A DNA stretch of 64,000 bases from Streptomyces sp. NBC_01267 (GTDB lineage: Bacteria; Actinomycetota; Actinomycetes; Streptomycetales; Streptomycetaceae). Below, one piece after another: positions 9,475 to 18,938 of this stretch. Location of the stretch: positions 7,423,001-7,487,000 of the forward strand of contig NZ_CP108455.1 in assembly GCF_036241575.1 (NCBI RefSeq), given 5' to 3'. Position numbers and translations under genes: made by a program. The notes beneath the pieces are model-generated. The model was not told the origin of the DNA. It saw only the letters and a list, made by a program, of their open reading frames with translations, and searched no databases. Numbering within the stretch: the stretch's first letter is position 1; each line of letters starts with the position of its first letter.

Positions 9475-12447
9475 TCACCCTCCCGTACCCGGTGGAGACA
9501 TTCCCTCGGGCCCGATGCCCTGTATGCAGCGCGCGAGTTCCAGACGGGAATGGACCTGTAGTTTGCGGAAGATCTGCCTCATGTGGAAGGCGATCGTATG
9601 AGGTGAGAGGAACATGCGGTCAGCGACCTGACGATTCGTCAATCCTTGCACCACGTGTTCGGCCACGGTGAGTTCGGTCCTGGTCAGGCTCCGCAAGCCG
9701 GTCTGCGGCTCAGGGGAATGCGACCAGTGCCGGCGGCGGATCCCCACGGCCCGCAGTCTGCGGCGGACCCGGGCGGTGTCGCCTTCCGCGCCCAGTTGCC
9801 CGTACAGCGTGAGCGCGCTCTCCAGACTCCGGACGGCGCGTGCCCGCGACGTTTCGAGCAACAGCGCACCCAGGTCCTCGGCTGCTGACGCGCGGGCCCA
9901 GGCATCACGGTGACCTGCGACGGCTTCCTCCAGCGCGTCGGCATCCCCCTCGATCAGACCCCGGGCGTGCTCGGCTGCCGCGAACACCACAGTGATACCG
10001 GGGTTGGCACGCGCCAGCCTCTCAGCCGCCGCGGACACCTCGGCCGCCCGGCTCGGGTGCCGCGTAGCCAGCAGTACACGAACCAGCCACGGGGCGAACC
10101 CGGGCTCCTCGATCAACAGGGCGCCGCGACCGGGTTCGTTCGACCACAGCTCTTCGAGAGCGTTCTTGAGATCGGGTTCACTGCCGCTTGCCAGGGCGAT
10201 CTGGGCCTCGATCCAGGCACCGGCCGCCGTGCACACCTGCCCACGGTCGTCCGGCAGCGCTTTCCTGAGGCGGCGAGCGTAGTCACCGGCCCGTGCCAGC
10301 TCGCCCCGGTGCGAGGCCACCGTCGCCAGCAACTGCCAGGCCAGCGGCATGAACACGCAGACCCCGGACTCCTCGGCAACGGCGAGTCCCGCTGCCGCCT
10401 CCCGTTCCGCCTCGTCCAGCCTGCCGTCGGCGAGCCGGAGCCGCGCGTGTACGAGTCTGGGGACGTCGGCCGAGACGAACTCGACCGGGTCCGGGGTTGT
10501 TCCGAGTGCGGCCTCCGCCTCGCTGAATCTGCCGGTATGGGCGAGCATCATCGCGGACACCAGCCGGGGATGGGTGTGCCATTCGAAGGCCGAGCCCCGG
10601 TCCGCGAGTGCTACGGCGTCCTGGCACAGGGCCAGCGCTTCGTTGAGCTTCCCCTCGCGCCAGCGCAGTACGGCGAGTGCGGTGGTGACACCTGCCTGGA
10701 TGTCCAGCCCTTCGTCACCATCACCGTCACCGCTGCCATCGCCACGGCCACCGTCAGCGGCAAGCGCCTGTTCGGCGTGGCGCGCGACCTGATGCCCGTC
10801 GTGGGCCGACCAGGCCGACAACTGGTTGAGTACGGCCTTCTGGCGCAGGTGGGCCGGTACGCCGGGCTGTGCGAGAAGCTCCCCGGCGACTTCGAGGCAG
10901 TCCGTTGTCCGGCCGAGGAGCAGCAGTGCCGTGGACAGCCAGTAGCGCAGCCGGGCGGTGATCTCCGGACCGGCCGGGCGGGTGAGCGCGTCCCGGGCCA
11001 GGGTGACGGCCGTCGGGAGCGTCCCGGAGCGTACGCATGCCTCCACCGCGATCACCGTGAGCGGTTCATGTGCCGCGTCGACGACCGGCCGCACCAGTTC
11101 GAGACCGCGCAGCGCCAGGTCCGCGGCGGTCTGCGGGGCGTTCGTCACCGACTCCTCGGCTGCCTGGCGCAACAGCCCGGCCATGGCCGGGTCCCCGCGG
11201 TGGGCCCCGTGGATGAGATGTGGGGCCACCGACGTGGGGGAGTGACCGCGCGCGAGCAGGATGCCCAGGGCCTGCCGGTGCAGGGCTCCACGGACCACAC
11301 CCGGCATGTCTTCCATGAGTACCTGTCGCATCAGTTCATGGCGGAAGGTGACTGTTTCGGTGCCGCACTTGACCATCCCGGCGACGACCGCTTCGCGAAA
11401 CCGGGGGACCAGTGCGCCCACCGGTTCACCGAGCATCTCCGCGATGTCCTCGGGCAAACAGGCCGGACCCAGTACCGCTGCCACCTCCATGAGCAGTCGT
11501 GCCTGCGGTGACACCGTCGCCAGCCGGTCCTCCATCAACGCGCTGAACCACCGAGGTGCCCGCCCGGAGGCCGAGGTGCCCGCCCGGGGCCCGGTGCCGG
11601 CCGGTGCGCCGGACAGGCGGGCGGTGCCTCCCTGCACACAGACGTCGCCCTGTTCCAGGAGTTGTCCGATGACGGCAACGAGCAGCCGGGGATTGCCCTG
11701 GGCCAGACCCAGCAGGGTGCTCAGTTCGGCGTCGGGCCGCCCGTCGGCGCAGTCGGCGAACAACTGCGAAACGGCCGAGTCGCAGAGCGGCCCGAGGGGC
11801 AGACGCAGGGCCTCCGTGGGGCTCTGCGGCCAGACGTCCGGTCCACCCGGAAGGGCCGGTTCATCCTCCTGAACGGTGCGTCGGGCGGTCAGCCACACCA
11901 CCGGGGAATTCCGCAGACGTGACATCAGCGGGTGCAGCGTCGCAGCGAGCAGTGGGACGGGGCTCCGGCCCTCGTCGCAGGTGAGCAGCAGCGGGGCCTT
12001 CTTGAGCTGGGCTTCCAGAAGTGACAGCGAGGCCGCATGGAAATGCCGGTCGTCCCGCTGCTCGTCCCGCACTTCCCGAGCTCCCCGGCGCGGGCTCGGG
12101 CGACGGTCGGCGTCCAGCGACCGGGCCAGGGCATGGAACAGCGATGTCATCGGCAGGGCCGGGGAGAACTCGTCGCCCTCCAGGTGGATGACCGTGAAGC
12201 CCCGCGCGGACGCCGCCCTCCGGGCCTCGGCCAGCAAGCGGGACTTCCCGATCCCGGCCGGTCCGCTGATCCATCCCTGGACGCAGCGCCGTGAATTCTG
12301 TGCCCGCTCGAAGGCGCGGCCGATCAGCTCGGTCTGCTCCGTGCGTCCGCGCAGCGGCCGTACGCTCACGCCGGACCGGCCGACCGGTTCCTCGGCACCA
12401 CCCGACGAAGTTCGCTCGCTGTCGTGGAGTGCGGGCACCTTTGCCAT
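9475..12447 (-). CDS. LuxR-family LAL transcriptional regulator (AAA + TPR + HTH)
   Basis: A 990-aa large ATP-binding LuxR regulator. Walker A is GPAGIGKSRLL near residue 70, a Walker B-type 'APLLLTCDEG' segment follows, then a long alpha-helical TPR-like middle. The C-terminal LuxR HTH is LTRTELTVAEHVVQGLTNRQ followed by the LSPHTIAFHMRQIFRKL recognition region. Such proteins (RebR and StaR are examples) activate indolocarbazole operons, so this is the probable pathway-specific activator. The start ATG at 12447 has AAAGG about 13 nt upstream; the apparently longer open frame running to 13713 is only a shadow of the exporter gene. It is the last gene of the amidohydrolase-exporter-regulator operon. 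Confidence 0.9.
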   Translation of the reverse strand: MAKVPALHDSERTSSGGAEEPVGRSGVSVRPLRGRTEQTELIGRAFERAQNSRRCVQGWISGPAGIGKSRLLAEARRAASARGFTVIHLEGDEFSPALPMTSLFHALARSLDADRRPSPRRGAREVRDEQRDDRHFHAASLSLLEAQLKKAPLLLTCDEGRSPVPLLAATLHPLMSRLRNSPVVWLTARRTVQEDEPALPGGPDVWPQSPTEALRLPLGPLCDSAVSQLFADCADGRPDAELSTLLGLAQGNPRLLVAVIGQLLEQGDVCVQGGTARLSGAPAGTGPRAGTSASGRAPRWFSALMEDRLATVSPQARLLMEVAAVLGPACLPEDIAEMLGEPVGALVPRFREAVVAGMVKCGTETVTFRHELMRQVLMEDMPGVVRGALHRQALGILLARGHSPTSVAPHLIHGAHRGDPAMAGLLRQAAEESVTNAPQTAADLALRGLELVRPVVDAAHEPLTVIAVEACVRSGTLPTAVTLARDALTRPAGPEITARLRYWLSTALLLLGRTTDCLEVAGELLAQPGVPAHLRQKAVLNQLSAWSAHDGHQVARHAEQALAADGGRGDGSGDGDGDEGLDIQAGVTTALAVLRWREGKLNEALALCQDAVALADRGSAFEWHTHPRLVSAMMLAHTGRFSEAEAALGTTPDPVEFVSADVPRLVHARLRLADGRLDEAEREAAAGLAVAEESGVCVFMPLAWQLLATVASHRGELARAGDYARRLRKALPDDRGQVCTAAGAWIEAQIALASGSEPDLKNALEELWSNEPGRGALLIEEPGFAPWLVRVLLATRHPSRAAEVSAAAERLARANPGITVVFAAAEHARGLIEGDADALEEAVAGHRDAWARASAAEDLGALLLETSRARAVRSLESALTLYGQLGAEGDTARVRRRLRAVGIRRRHWSHSPEPQTGLRSLTRTELTVAEHVVQGLTNRQVADRMFLSPHTIAFHMRQIFRKLQVHSRLELARCIQGIGPEGMSPPGTGG

Positions 12448-12568
12448 GGCGGGGGGCGTACCTTTCACGGACGGGAGACAGGAGAAGCACCTGCGCAGCG
12501 GGCGGACTGCGGATCGTGGGCCCACGGCCGCGGGCCGCGTGCCTCTGGCGCACCGGTCTCCGCTCTTT

Positions 12569-14089
12569 CTACGAATCCGGTGGCGTCTTCTGCCCGGACA
12601 CCGCTCCGGTGCCGGGGCCTGTCTCCGGTATGGCTTCCGTGCTGCGAATCGGCCACCCGGGGAGGAGCGTGGCGAGCACGGCACAGCCGAGTGACACGTA
12701 CAAGGCGACCGTGTAGGCGGCCGAAAGTCCTGCCGCGTACTGTGCGATGAAGACGTGGCTGTTCGCCGGTGCGGTGACGCCTCGCGCGACGATGGCGGCC
12801 AGTGCCGCGACGCCGAGTGCCTGGCAGACCCGCTGGGTTGCCTGAAGCAGTGCTGTACCACTGCCGACGCTCTCCCGGGGAACGTCGCTGAGAGCCGTGA
12901 CCTGTGTCGTCGGCGGGATCGCACCCGCGCCTGCACCCGCCAGCAGCAAGGGCCACACCAGGCCTCGCGGGTCGGGATCCGCGGCGCGTGCGCGCAGCAT
13001 CGCGATGCCTGCGGCCAACAGCAGAAAGCCCACGGCGAGCGGGAGCCGCGGCCCCCACCGGTCCCTGACCCGGCCCGCCAGGACACCGGCTGCACCGGAG
13101 GAGAGCGCCAGTGGCAGCAGGGCCAGCCCCGCATCCAGTGCGCTGACACCGCGCACCACCTGCATGGACAGCGGCAGCAGGAACTGCGTTCCGAAGAAGG
13201 GGACTTGACCGAGCGCGTTGATGGCGCTGCCGATCCAGTAGGTACGGACGCGGTAGAGCCGCAGGTTGAGCAGGGGAGAGGCCGAGCGGAGCTGGACGCG
13301 TACCAGCACGACCAGGGCCAGGGCGCCCACGGCGAACGCGGCCAGTGTGGTGCCGCGCGAACTGCTGTGGGAGCCGCTCGGGGAGCCGAGCAGGGTCGCG
13401 CCGAGCAGCAGCCCGCTGAACCCCACACAGACGAGGACGACGCTCGGCAGGTGGATCCGGGGGGCGGATTCCGCCCGGGGCCCGTCGGGGGTGAGGAAGC
13501 GGCTCCCCAGGAGTACGCCGAGTGCGCCGATCGGCACATTGATGAAGAAGATCCAGCGCAGCATCCCGGCGTCCACGAAGGCGCCGCCCAGCAGTGGCCC
13601 GACGGTCGGGGCGAAGACGAGGACGATCCCGAAGACACCGAACGCGAGGCCGCGCTTCGCCGCGGGAAACGCGGTGAACAGCTTGGCCGAGCCCAGCGGC
13701 AGCGCGAAGCCACCGGCGAGACCCTGGACGACCCGCGCCACGATGAGCAGCGGCAGGGAGGGCGCGAGACCGCACAGGAGGGAGGCTCCGGCGAAGCAGC
13801 CGAGGGAGATCAGATAGACCTTCTTCGTGCCCAGTCGTTCGCCGAGCGCCCCGGCCAACGGGGTGGCGACGCCGAGTGCGAGCGCGTAACCGCTGACCAC
13901 CCACTGCACATCGGCGGTGGACGCTCCGAACTCCTGCTGGATGCTGTGGATGGCGACATTGACCACCGTGACGTCGAGGATCGTCATGAAGGAGCCCACG
14001 GACACGGCGATCAGTGTCTTCCACGGCGAAGCCGTGCCGAACGGTTCGGGCCGCGGGCCCTCGGTCCCGGGGCGGGCGTCGCGGTTCAT
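12569..14089 (-). CDS. MFS drug exporter, DHA2 (EmrB/QacA, 14-TM) family
   Basis: This 506-aa integral membrane protein has many hydrophobic segments, consistent with 14 helices. The first helix carries the DHA2 signature SVGSFMTILDVTVVNVAIHS, followed by the LAGALGERLGTKKVYL loop (motif A) and the RVVQGLAGGFALPLG segment. It probably exports the bisindole product as self-protection, like RebT. Its ATG overlaps the TGA of the amidohydrolase gene by 4 nt (TCAT on the + strand), so the two are translationally coupled. The LAL regulator follows after 121 nt. Confidence 0.9.
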   Translation of the reverse strand: MNRDARPGTEGPRPEPFGTASPWKTLIAVSVGSFMTILDVTVVNVAIHSIQQEFGASTADVQWVVSGYALALGVATPLAGALGERLGTKKVYLISLGCFAGASLLCGLAPSLPLLIVARVVQGLAGGFALPLGSAKLFTAFPAAKRGLAFGVFGIVLVFAPTVGPLLGGAFVDAGMLRWIFFINVPIGALGVLLGSRFLTPDGPRAESAPRIHLPSVVLVCVGFSGLLLGATLLGSPSGSHSSSRGTTLAAFAVGALALVVLVRVQLRSASPLLNLRLYRVRTYWIGSAINALGQVPFFGTQFLLPLSMQVVRGVSALDAGLALLPLALSSGAAGVLAGRVRDRWGPRLPLAVGFLLLAAGIAMLRARAADPDPRGLVWPLLLAGAGAGAIPPTTQVTALSDVPRESVGSGTALLQATQRVCQALGVAALAAIVARGVTAPANSHVFIAQYAAGLSAAYTVALYVSLGCAVLATLLPGWPIRSTEAIPETGPGTGAVSGQKTPPDS

Positions 14090-15426
14090 CGGGGGTCGGC
14101 GGTGTCTGCGAGGCGGTGCGGGGCCGGCGGGCTCTGGCTGTCGGCGAGTACGGCGAGGTGTCCGTCCTTGACGACGGCCCGGATGTCGTCCAGAGCGGCT
14201 GGGTCACGCAAGGGGTCGCCGCCCACGACTGTCAGGTCGGCGTGCCGCCCCGGTGCCAGGACGCCCAGTGTCTGGCCCTGACCGCACAGCGTAGCGGCGT
14301 GCCGGGTGCTTGCCTCGATGACCTGGAGCGGAGTCAGACCGGCGGCCAGCATGTACTCCATCTCCTGCCGCGGCATGCCCGCCGGAATACCGGGCAGCCC
14401 GACCCAGTCGCTGCCCAGGGCGACCTTGCCGCCCGCTTCGACGTAGAGGGCGAGGACGGAGACGAGCAGTTCCTCGACAGCCCGGAGGCCGTCGGCGGGG
14501 AAGTCCGGCAGATGCAGGCGGATGTTGATGAGTTCACCGCCGAGAGTGGGGACCAGGTAGACGCCTTGCTCCACCATGCGTGCGATCCGCCTGCGCAGCC
14601 CGGGGAGGGCATCCGTGCTGAGGGCACCCTCGCGGTGCAGTTCGACGTAGCCCATGTCGGGCGGCAGGGGGAAGAGCATGTGCTCGACGCTGGTGACACC
14701 CGCGTCGAGCGCGATGTCCAGTTGCGTGACGTGGTGGACATGGGAGCGGACGAGCAAGCCGTGTGTATCCGCGCGGCGGACGACCGCGGCGATCGGGCCT
14801 GGCCCGAGCACGGGGAGTCGGCCCGGGGTGCGGTAGTTGAAGTCGAAAGACTCCTGGGTCAGTTTGATGAAATCGGCGCCGAGGGCGGCCAGTTCGTCGA
14901 CCGCGGCCTCGGCCTCCGTGGCCGAGTCGGCTGCGCGCGCGACGGAACCGTCACCGCGCATGGACGGATAGCCGCCCGCTGCGGTGAGCGCGGGCCCGGC
15001 CGCGAAGACACGGGCCGCATGTAAGTCCCCTCCAGCGGTGTGGAGTTGTGACACGAGGTCCGGTCCGCAGCCGGTGTTTCCCAGGCTCGTCACGCCGTCC
15101 TTGAGGAAGGCGCCCAGGGTGGCCGGGAGATCCTGCTCGATGTGTGTGTGCGAGTCGATGATCCCCGGCAGGACGGTCTGCCCGTCGCACCGCAGGACCA
15201 GTGCCGCGTCCGGGATGCGTACCTGAGAGGCCGGCCCGACGGCCGTGATGCGGCCGTTCTCGATGACGACCACGCCGCTGTGAATCGGTTGCGTGCCGCT
15301 GCCGTCGATGACACTGCCGCCTACGAGGGCGAGAGCACCGGGGCCTTTTCCGTGTACATGTGGGGATTCCGGATTCGCGGCGGATCCCCCGAAGGATTCC
15401 GCACGCGATTCCGCTTCGTGACTCAT
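14086..15426 (-). CDS. Metal-dependent amidohydrolase (imidazolonepropionase-like)
   Basis: The 446-aa protein is an amidohydrolase-superfamily TIM barrel. The first metal site is LPGIIDSHTHIEQD; later metal/catalytic positions are RSHVHHVTQLDIALDAG and the Asp of KVALGSDWVGLPG. It hydrolyses an amide or cyclic imide/lactam-type bond in an unknown substrate. ATG 15426 is preferred over 15453 because GGGAG lies 7 nt upstream. It heads the operon with the exporter (4-nt overlap) and LAL regulator, downstream of a MarR-type palindrome. Such hydrolases are not part of the known core indolocarbazole set; it could tailor or detoxify the product. That role is inference. Confidence 0.85.
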   Translation of the reverse strand: MSHEAESRAESFGGSAANPESPHVHGKGPGALALVGGSVIDGSGTQPIHSGVVVIENGRITAVGPASQVRIPDAALVLRCDGQTVLPGIIDSHTHIEQDLPATLGAFLKDGVTSLGNTGCGPDLVSQLHTAGGDLHAARVFAAGPALTAAGGYPSMRGDGSVARAADSATEAEAAVDELAALGADFIKLTQESFDFNYRTPGRLPVLGPGPIAAVVRRADTHGLLVRSHVHHVTQLDIALDAGVTSVEHMLFPLPPDMGYVELHREGALSTDALPGLRRRIARMVEQGVYLVPTLGGELINIRLHLPDFPADGLRAVEELLVSVLALYVEAGGKVALGSDWVGLPGIPAGMPRQEMEYMLAAGLTPLQVIEASTRHAATLCGQGQTLGVLAPGRHADLTVVGGDPLRDPAALDDIRAVVKDGHLAVLADSQSPPAPHRLADTADPR

Positions 15427-15580
15427 CAAGAGGCTCCCGTCGATGAAGTGCATATGCCGGGCGCGCGGTTCGACGCGGAATTCGCGTATGTCGCGACACG
15501 GATATGGGCAGGCGGTTCTAGGGAAATGTCAATCGCCGGACAAGGGGGACGCGTTGGGTGCAGACGCTGCAATCGATCGT

Positions 15581-15606
15581 CTCGATGTTAATGTGTTAAC
15601 ATCGAG
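15581..15606. promoter_or_regulatory. Candidate MarR operator (perfect 11-4-11 inverted repeat)
   Basis: CTCGATGTTAA (15581-15591) and TTAACATCGAG (15596-15606) are exact reverse complements separated by TGTG. The A/T-rich core and about 10-bp half-site spacing are typical for MarR dimers. It stands 155-180 nt upstream of the amidohydrolase start and about 410 nt upstream of the MarR gene at 16018, so it can control the export operon and possibly autoregulate. Confidence 0.75.
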
Positions 15607-16017
15607 CACGTCAAGATGCGCTTCCGTCGGCTGCGTGCTGTGCCTGCGGGCCCCATGTGGCCCCGCCTTCCTGTGATCTGAGCCACAGTCACTGGCGCCG
15701 AGTGGGTCGCTGGTGGAGACTGCGGGCGAGTAATTGTGCTGGCCGGTGTTTCGAGGACGACGCCGACCGGCTCGCGGTGGGCCTCACGGCAACTGGTACG
15801 TGCGACGCGAGGTGACGGAACATCCGTGCACGTGAGGTGCGTTGGATGATTCCGACCCGCAGTGCGGGCGTGGGCCGGGCACCAAGGGCGCTGTTCGCTC
15901 CCTGGCTGCAGCCGGGGAGCGTTTCGAAACAGCGCCCATGTGATGCGTAGTCGGACGGGTCCGTAGCCTCGGCGGCATCGTGGGCCGGACCGGTGGCAGA
16001 GAAGGCGGCGACCAGCC
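15607..16017. other. Intergenic region without supported gene
   Basis: The roughly 410 nt between the candidate operator and the MarR gene contain only short overlapping frames with unnatural composition. It presumably holds the MarR gene's promoter and leader. Confidence 0.4.
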
Positions 16018-16512
16018 ATGACGCAAGACCCCGCAGACCCCACAGAGCGCAACGTTTCTGCTGAGGGGGTGTCACCGCCGCCCGCCAAACCACCACTGAT
16101 GACCGCGCTCTACCAGGCGGGTCGTGCCGTGGATGCCGCAGTCAACGCGGCCTTCGCGCCGATCGGTCTCAGCGCCTCACAATGGGCCGTCCTGTGCCTC
16201 ATCGATGAACAGCCGGGCATAGCGGGCGCCGAAATCGCCCGCCGGTCCGACGTGAGCCCCGCCGCTGTGACGACCATGCTCGGCCGACTTCAGGCAGCGG
16301 GGCTGGCCGAGCGGCGCTCGCAGCCTCGGGGGCGCATAGTGGGTACCTTCCTCACCGAAAGCGGGCGTCGCCAGTTGCGGGAGGGGAATATCGTCGCGCG
16401 CGAGGTGGAACGGGAACTCACCGAACCTCTCGGACGGGAGAGCCTTGCCCGCGTGCTCGAGGACCTCAACTCCTTCGTTTCCACACTCAATTCACTAGAG
16501 GGAAAGAAGTAA
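16018..16512 (+). CDS. MarR-family transcriptional regulator
   Basis: The 164-aa protein has a winged HTH of MarR type: LSASQWAVLCLIDEQPGIAG leads into EIARRSDVSPAAVTTMLGRLQAAGL, followed by a short wing (RRSQPRGRIVGTFLTESG) and a C-terminal dimerisation helix. MarR proteins usually repress export or degradation genes and are released by small aromatic ligands. The adjacent exporter/amidohydrolase operon with the palindrome at 15581-15606 is the obvious target, and an indolocarbazole intermediate a plausible ligand (inference). The wing is Pro/Arg-altered relative to the usual DxRD motif. Confidence 0.88.
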   Translation: MTQDPADPTERNVSAEGVSPPPAKPPLMTALYQAGRAVDAAVNAAFAPIGLSASQWAVLCLIDEQPGIAGAEIARRSDVSPAAVTTMLGRLQAAGLAERRSQPRGRIVGTFLTESGRRQLREGNIVAREVERELTEPLGRESLARVLEDLNSFVSTLNSLEGKK

Positions 16513-16565
16513 GGGTTTCCGTTGTCGGGTCCTGGCGTTCAGGTCGACACGTGCTCCACTCCGGA

Positions 16566-18938
16566 TCAGGCCTGCCGTGTGACCTTGCCATCGCTCGTGA
16601 CGCTCACCGTGACCTCTCCGCCGGCTGGAACTTCGACTCGTGGCCAGCCGAGGAACGCCGTGTATCCCAGGGGGCGGGCCGATTGGCGGGATGTTTCTGC
16701 CAGCACCGACACCTCTGCCGCATAGGGTGTTTCGTTCGACAGGCGGAGCACGGTGGATCGGCTGTCCCCGCGGATACGTTCGACCTCGACATGGTCAAAG
16801 GTGAAGAGGACATCTTCTCCAGGCCGGACGTAGATTCCGGGAAGTTCGAGTGCCATCAGGATGCCGTCGGTCTCGGTCCAGGAGTTTCTCGTCCTGATGA
16901 AATTGCCGATACTGCCCTTGCCCTCGGCGTCGCTGGGCTGGATTCGTTCCATACTCGAACCGATCAAGTTGTCGGTTGTGATGTGCCCCGGCATATTGAC
17001 GGCCTCGGCATGGGCATGCTGGATATCACTGATGAGCTCTGCGTACTTCTTCTGCCCGGTTGCCCGGTACAGCTTGAACAGGTGGTCGGCTGAGGAGGTG
17101 CAGACACCTGGCGCAGCGTGCTTGTTCTGACTGCTTGCCCAGACCGCGCCGGCCATCTTTCCGCCCAGTCGTGCAATATCGCTGCTTGCCGGGAACTGCG
17201 GATCGTAGGCGAGCGTCCAGGACGAGCACAGTGCGGCTTGAACCTTCGCGCGGTCCAGCCAGGAGCTCTTGCCTGTGTACTGATAGAGCGCCATGAATGT
17301 CTCCAGGAGACCGAACGCCGTTTCGGAGTCTGCATCCTGTGAGATATCTGCGCATGCGCCGCCGGTGAATCCGCGGGACGTGACGTCCCGCTCGTAATAA
17401 AATTCGGCGCTCTCCTCGGCCACGGTCAACCAGTCCGGACGGCGGAAGTATTCAGCCGCCAGGGCGAGTCCGGCCGGGGCGATGGCTCCGGCGGACGAGT
17501 TGTAGACGGCAATCTCGCCCGTTTCGGGAACGATGTACTGACCGAATTCACCGTACTCCCGCCAGGTGCGGGTGAAAGCCGCGGCCAGATCGTGAGCGGC
17601 CAATTCCCAGAGCTCCTTGACGGCTGCGCCGTGTCCTTGCGCCTTCAAGATCATAAAGTGTTTGATGAGCCAGAAGAGGATGTCCCCGTTCTTGCGCACC
17701 ATGGCCTGCACTGCCGGAAAATCGGGGTGGGACTTCTCCGACCGGATTTCGCCGTCCGAGCTGATGTAGCCGAAGAAGAATCCACTTCGCCCTTGCATGC
17801 GAGAACAGATGAAGTCGAGCTCCTCAGCGACCCTGCCGCGTTCCGTCTCGTCGTTCAGGGCCAACATGGGGTAGGTGTTGATCATGCCGCTGACCCAGCC
17901 CAGTTGGAAATCATGCGAGTTTTCCGGGAGGTAGTACTTGCCGGCCTTGGTCTCGGTGAAGTTTCCGCGGCAGATGTCGGTACCCACCTCCGTCAGCTTG
18001 CTCATGGGAAGCAGGTTGCGGGGTGTCGTAGCGCCCGTCAGCGACTTCCGTACGTCCATGAATTCCTGCAGGAGTGCCGGAATTCCGTCGGCATCGAAAG
18101 TGAAAACCTGGAAGCGAATCGACACCGCGTCGCCGGCAGACCAGTTCGGCGCGCTGTCCCCGCTCGGTCGGAAGTCGCCGAAACCGGCTGCCAACTGGCG
18201 CATGACAGGTGCCGAAATGCGAAAGTCGCAGCTTTCCCTGTTCGCGCTCTCCTCGACGGAGAGTCCACTATTGCCAAGTCGTGTGCCTTGCTCGGTGAGG
18301 ACGATCCACCCTTTCTTGAGCCTGGGCGAGAAAAAGCTCATCGACGGAGCAGCGGTTGCGCAGGTTTCCAGCTCGATCCGTGAGGACTCCGAGGTGTCCA
18401 AGGCGAGTCGCGGGTTATTCGATATCGCCACCGATACCCGCGGGTTGTAGTACATGTCGGCCGGATAGTCTGGGTTGTATCCATTTCCGATGGCGCGGTA
18501 ACGATTGCCGTTGTAGACCGATCCGGGAATCATCACGTAGTTCGCGGTCTCCCAGTTCTCGAATGGGAAATCAACCGAGATCGCGGTTTCCTCGGCCTCT
18601 CCCTGCTCCAGGGTGCACGTCAAGGTGACGTCCCACCCCTGGCGACCGGGTGGGCGCCGCGTGTCCCACGCCAGCTGCCACCGCTGTTGCCCGTCGATCA
18701 GCGTGTCGCCGTCAAACTCCTTGGTCTGGCGCAGCGTGGTGCCCTCATACTTCCGAGTAAAAACCTGCAGAGAGCCGTGAAGTTCTCGCATAGATCGGAA
18801 CAATCCGGCCGTCTGGGCATCCGCGCCCTCGATCTCCGGGGGGAGTGGCTGGGCTTGTGAGGGTGTCGGATCGAGAGCGATCTTCGCGCCGACTCCGGCT
18901 GCTGCCAGTAGGGAAAGATAGTTTCTCCTGTTGAGCAT
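16566..18938 (-). CDS. Secreted alpha/alpha-barrel glycosidase-like protein
   Basis: This 790-aa protein has an N-terminal Tat-like signal (LNRRNYLSLLAAAGVGAKIAL) and a region consistent with Ala-X-Ala-type cleavage near residue 30. The N-terminal half is beta-rich. The second half has repeated helical hairpins (LWELAAHDLAAAFTRTW, TAFGLLETFMALYQYTGKSS, HLFKLYRATGQKKYAELI) like a six-hairpin glycosidase. No catalytic signature could be pinned to a known GH family. ATG 18938 follows AGGACGGGTGGGAA; the longer upstream frame is not plausible. Codon use is visibly less GC-extreme than in its neighbours, suggesting separate acquisition. It could act on extracellular polysaccharide; substrate unknown. 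Confidence 0.75.
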   Translation of the reverse strand: MLNRRNYLSLLAAAGVGAKIALDPTPSQAQPLPPEIEGADAQTAGLFRSMRELHGSLQVFTRKYEGTTLRQTKEFDGDTLIDGQQRWQLAWDTRRPPGRQGWDVTLTCTLEQGEAEETAISVDFPFENWETANYVMIPGSVYNGNRYRAIGNGYNPDYPADMYYNPRVSVAISNNPRLALDTSESSRIELETCATAAPSMSFFSPRLKKGWIVLTEQGTRLGNSGLSVEESANRESCDFRISAPVMRQLAAGFGDFRPSGDSAPNWSAGDAVSIRFQVFTFDADGIPALLQEFMDVRKSLTGATTPRNLLPMSKLTEVGTDICRGNFTETKAGKYYLPENSHDFQLGWVSGMINTYPMLALNDETERGRVAEELDFICSRMQGRSGFFFGYISSDGEIRSEKSHPDFPAVQAMVRKNGDILFWLIKHFMILKAQGHGAAVKELWELAAHDLAAAFTRTWREYGEFGQYIVPETGEIAVYNSSAGAIAPAGLALAAEYFRRPDWLTVAEESAEFYYERDVTSRGFTGGACADISQDADSETAFGLLETFMALYQYTGKSSWLDRAKVQAALCSSWTLAYDPQFPASSDIARLGGKMAGAVWASSQNKHAAPGVCTSSADHLFKLYRATGQKKYAELISDIQHAHAEAVNMPGHITTDNLIGSSMERIQPSDAEGKGSIGNFIRTRNSWTETDGILMALELPGIYVRPGEDVLFTFDHVEVERIRGDSRSTVLRLSNETPYAAEVSVLAETSRQSARPLGYTAFLGWPRVEVPAGGEVTVSVTSDGKVTRQA

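Noticed and set aside
9475..13713. A 1412-aa open frame on the - strand
   Set aside because: Only the part from 12447 onward is the LAL regulator. The upstream half is an out-of-frame reading of the exporter gene with unnatural Ser/Arg/Trp-rich composition.
12755..14281. A 508-aa + strand frame opposite the MFS exporter
   Set aside because: It is a low-complexity Gly/Glu/Arg shadow of a membrane protein gene.
15588..16096. Two overlapping - strand frames of 166 and 135 aa before the MarR gene
   Set aside because: They overlap each other and the candidate operator, lack ribosome binding sites and show no motif.
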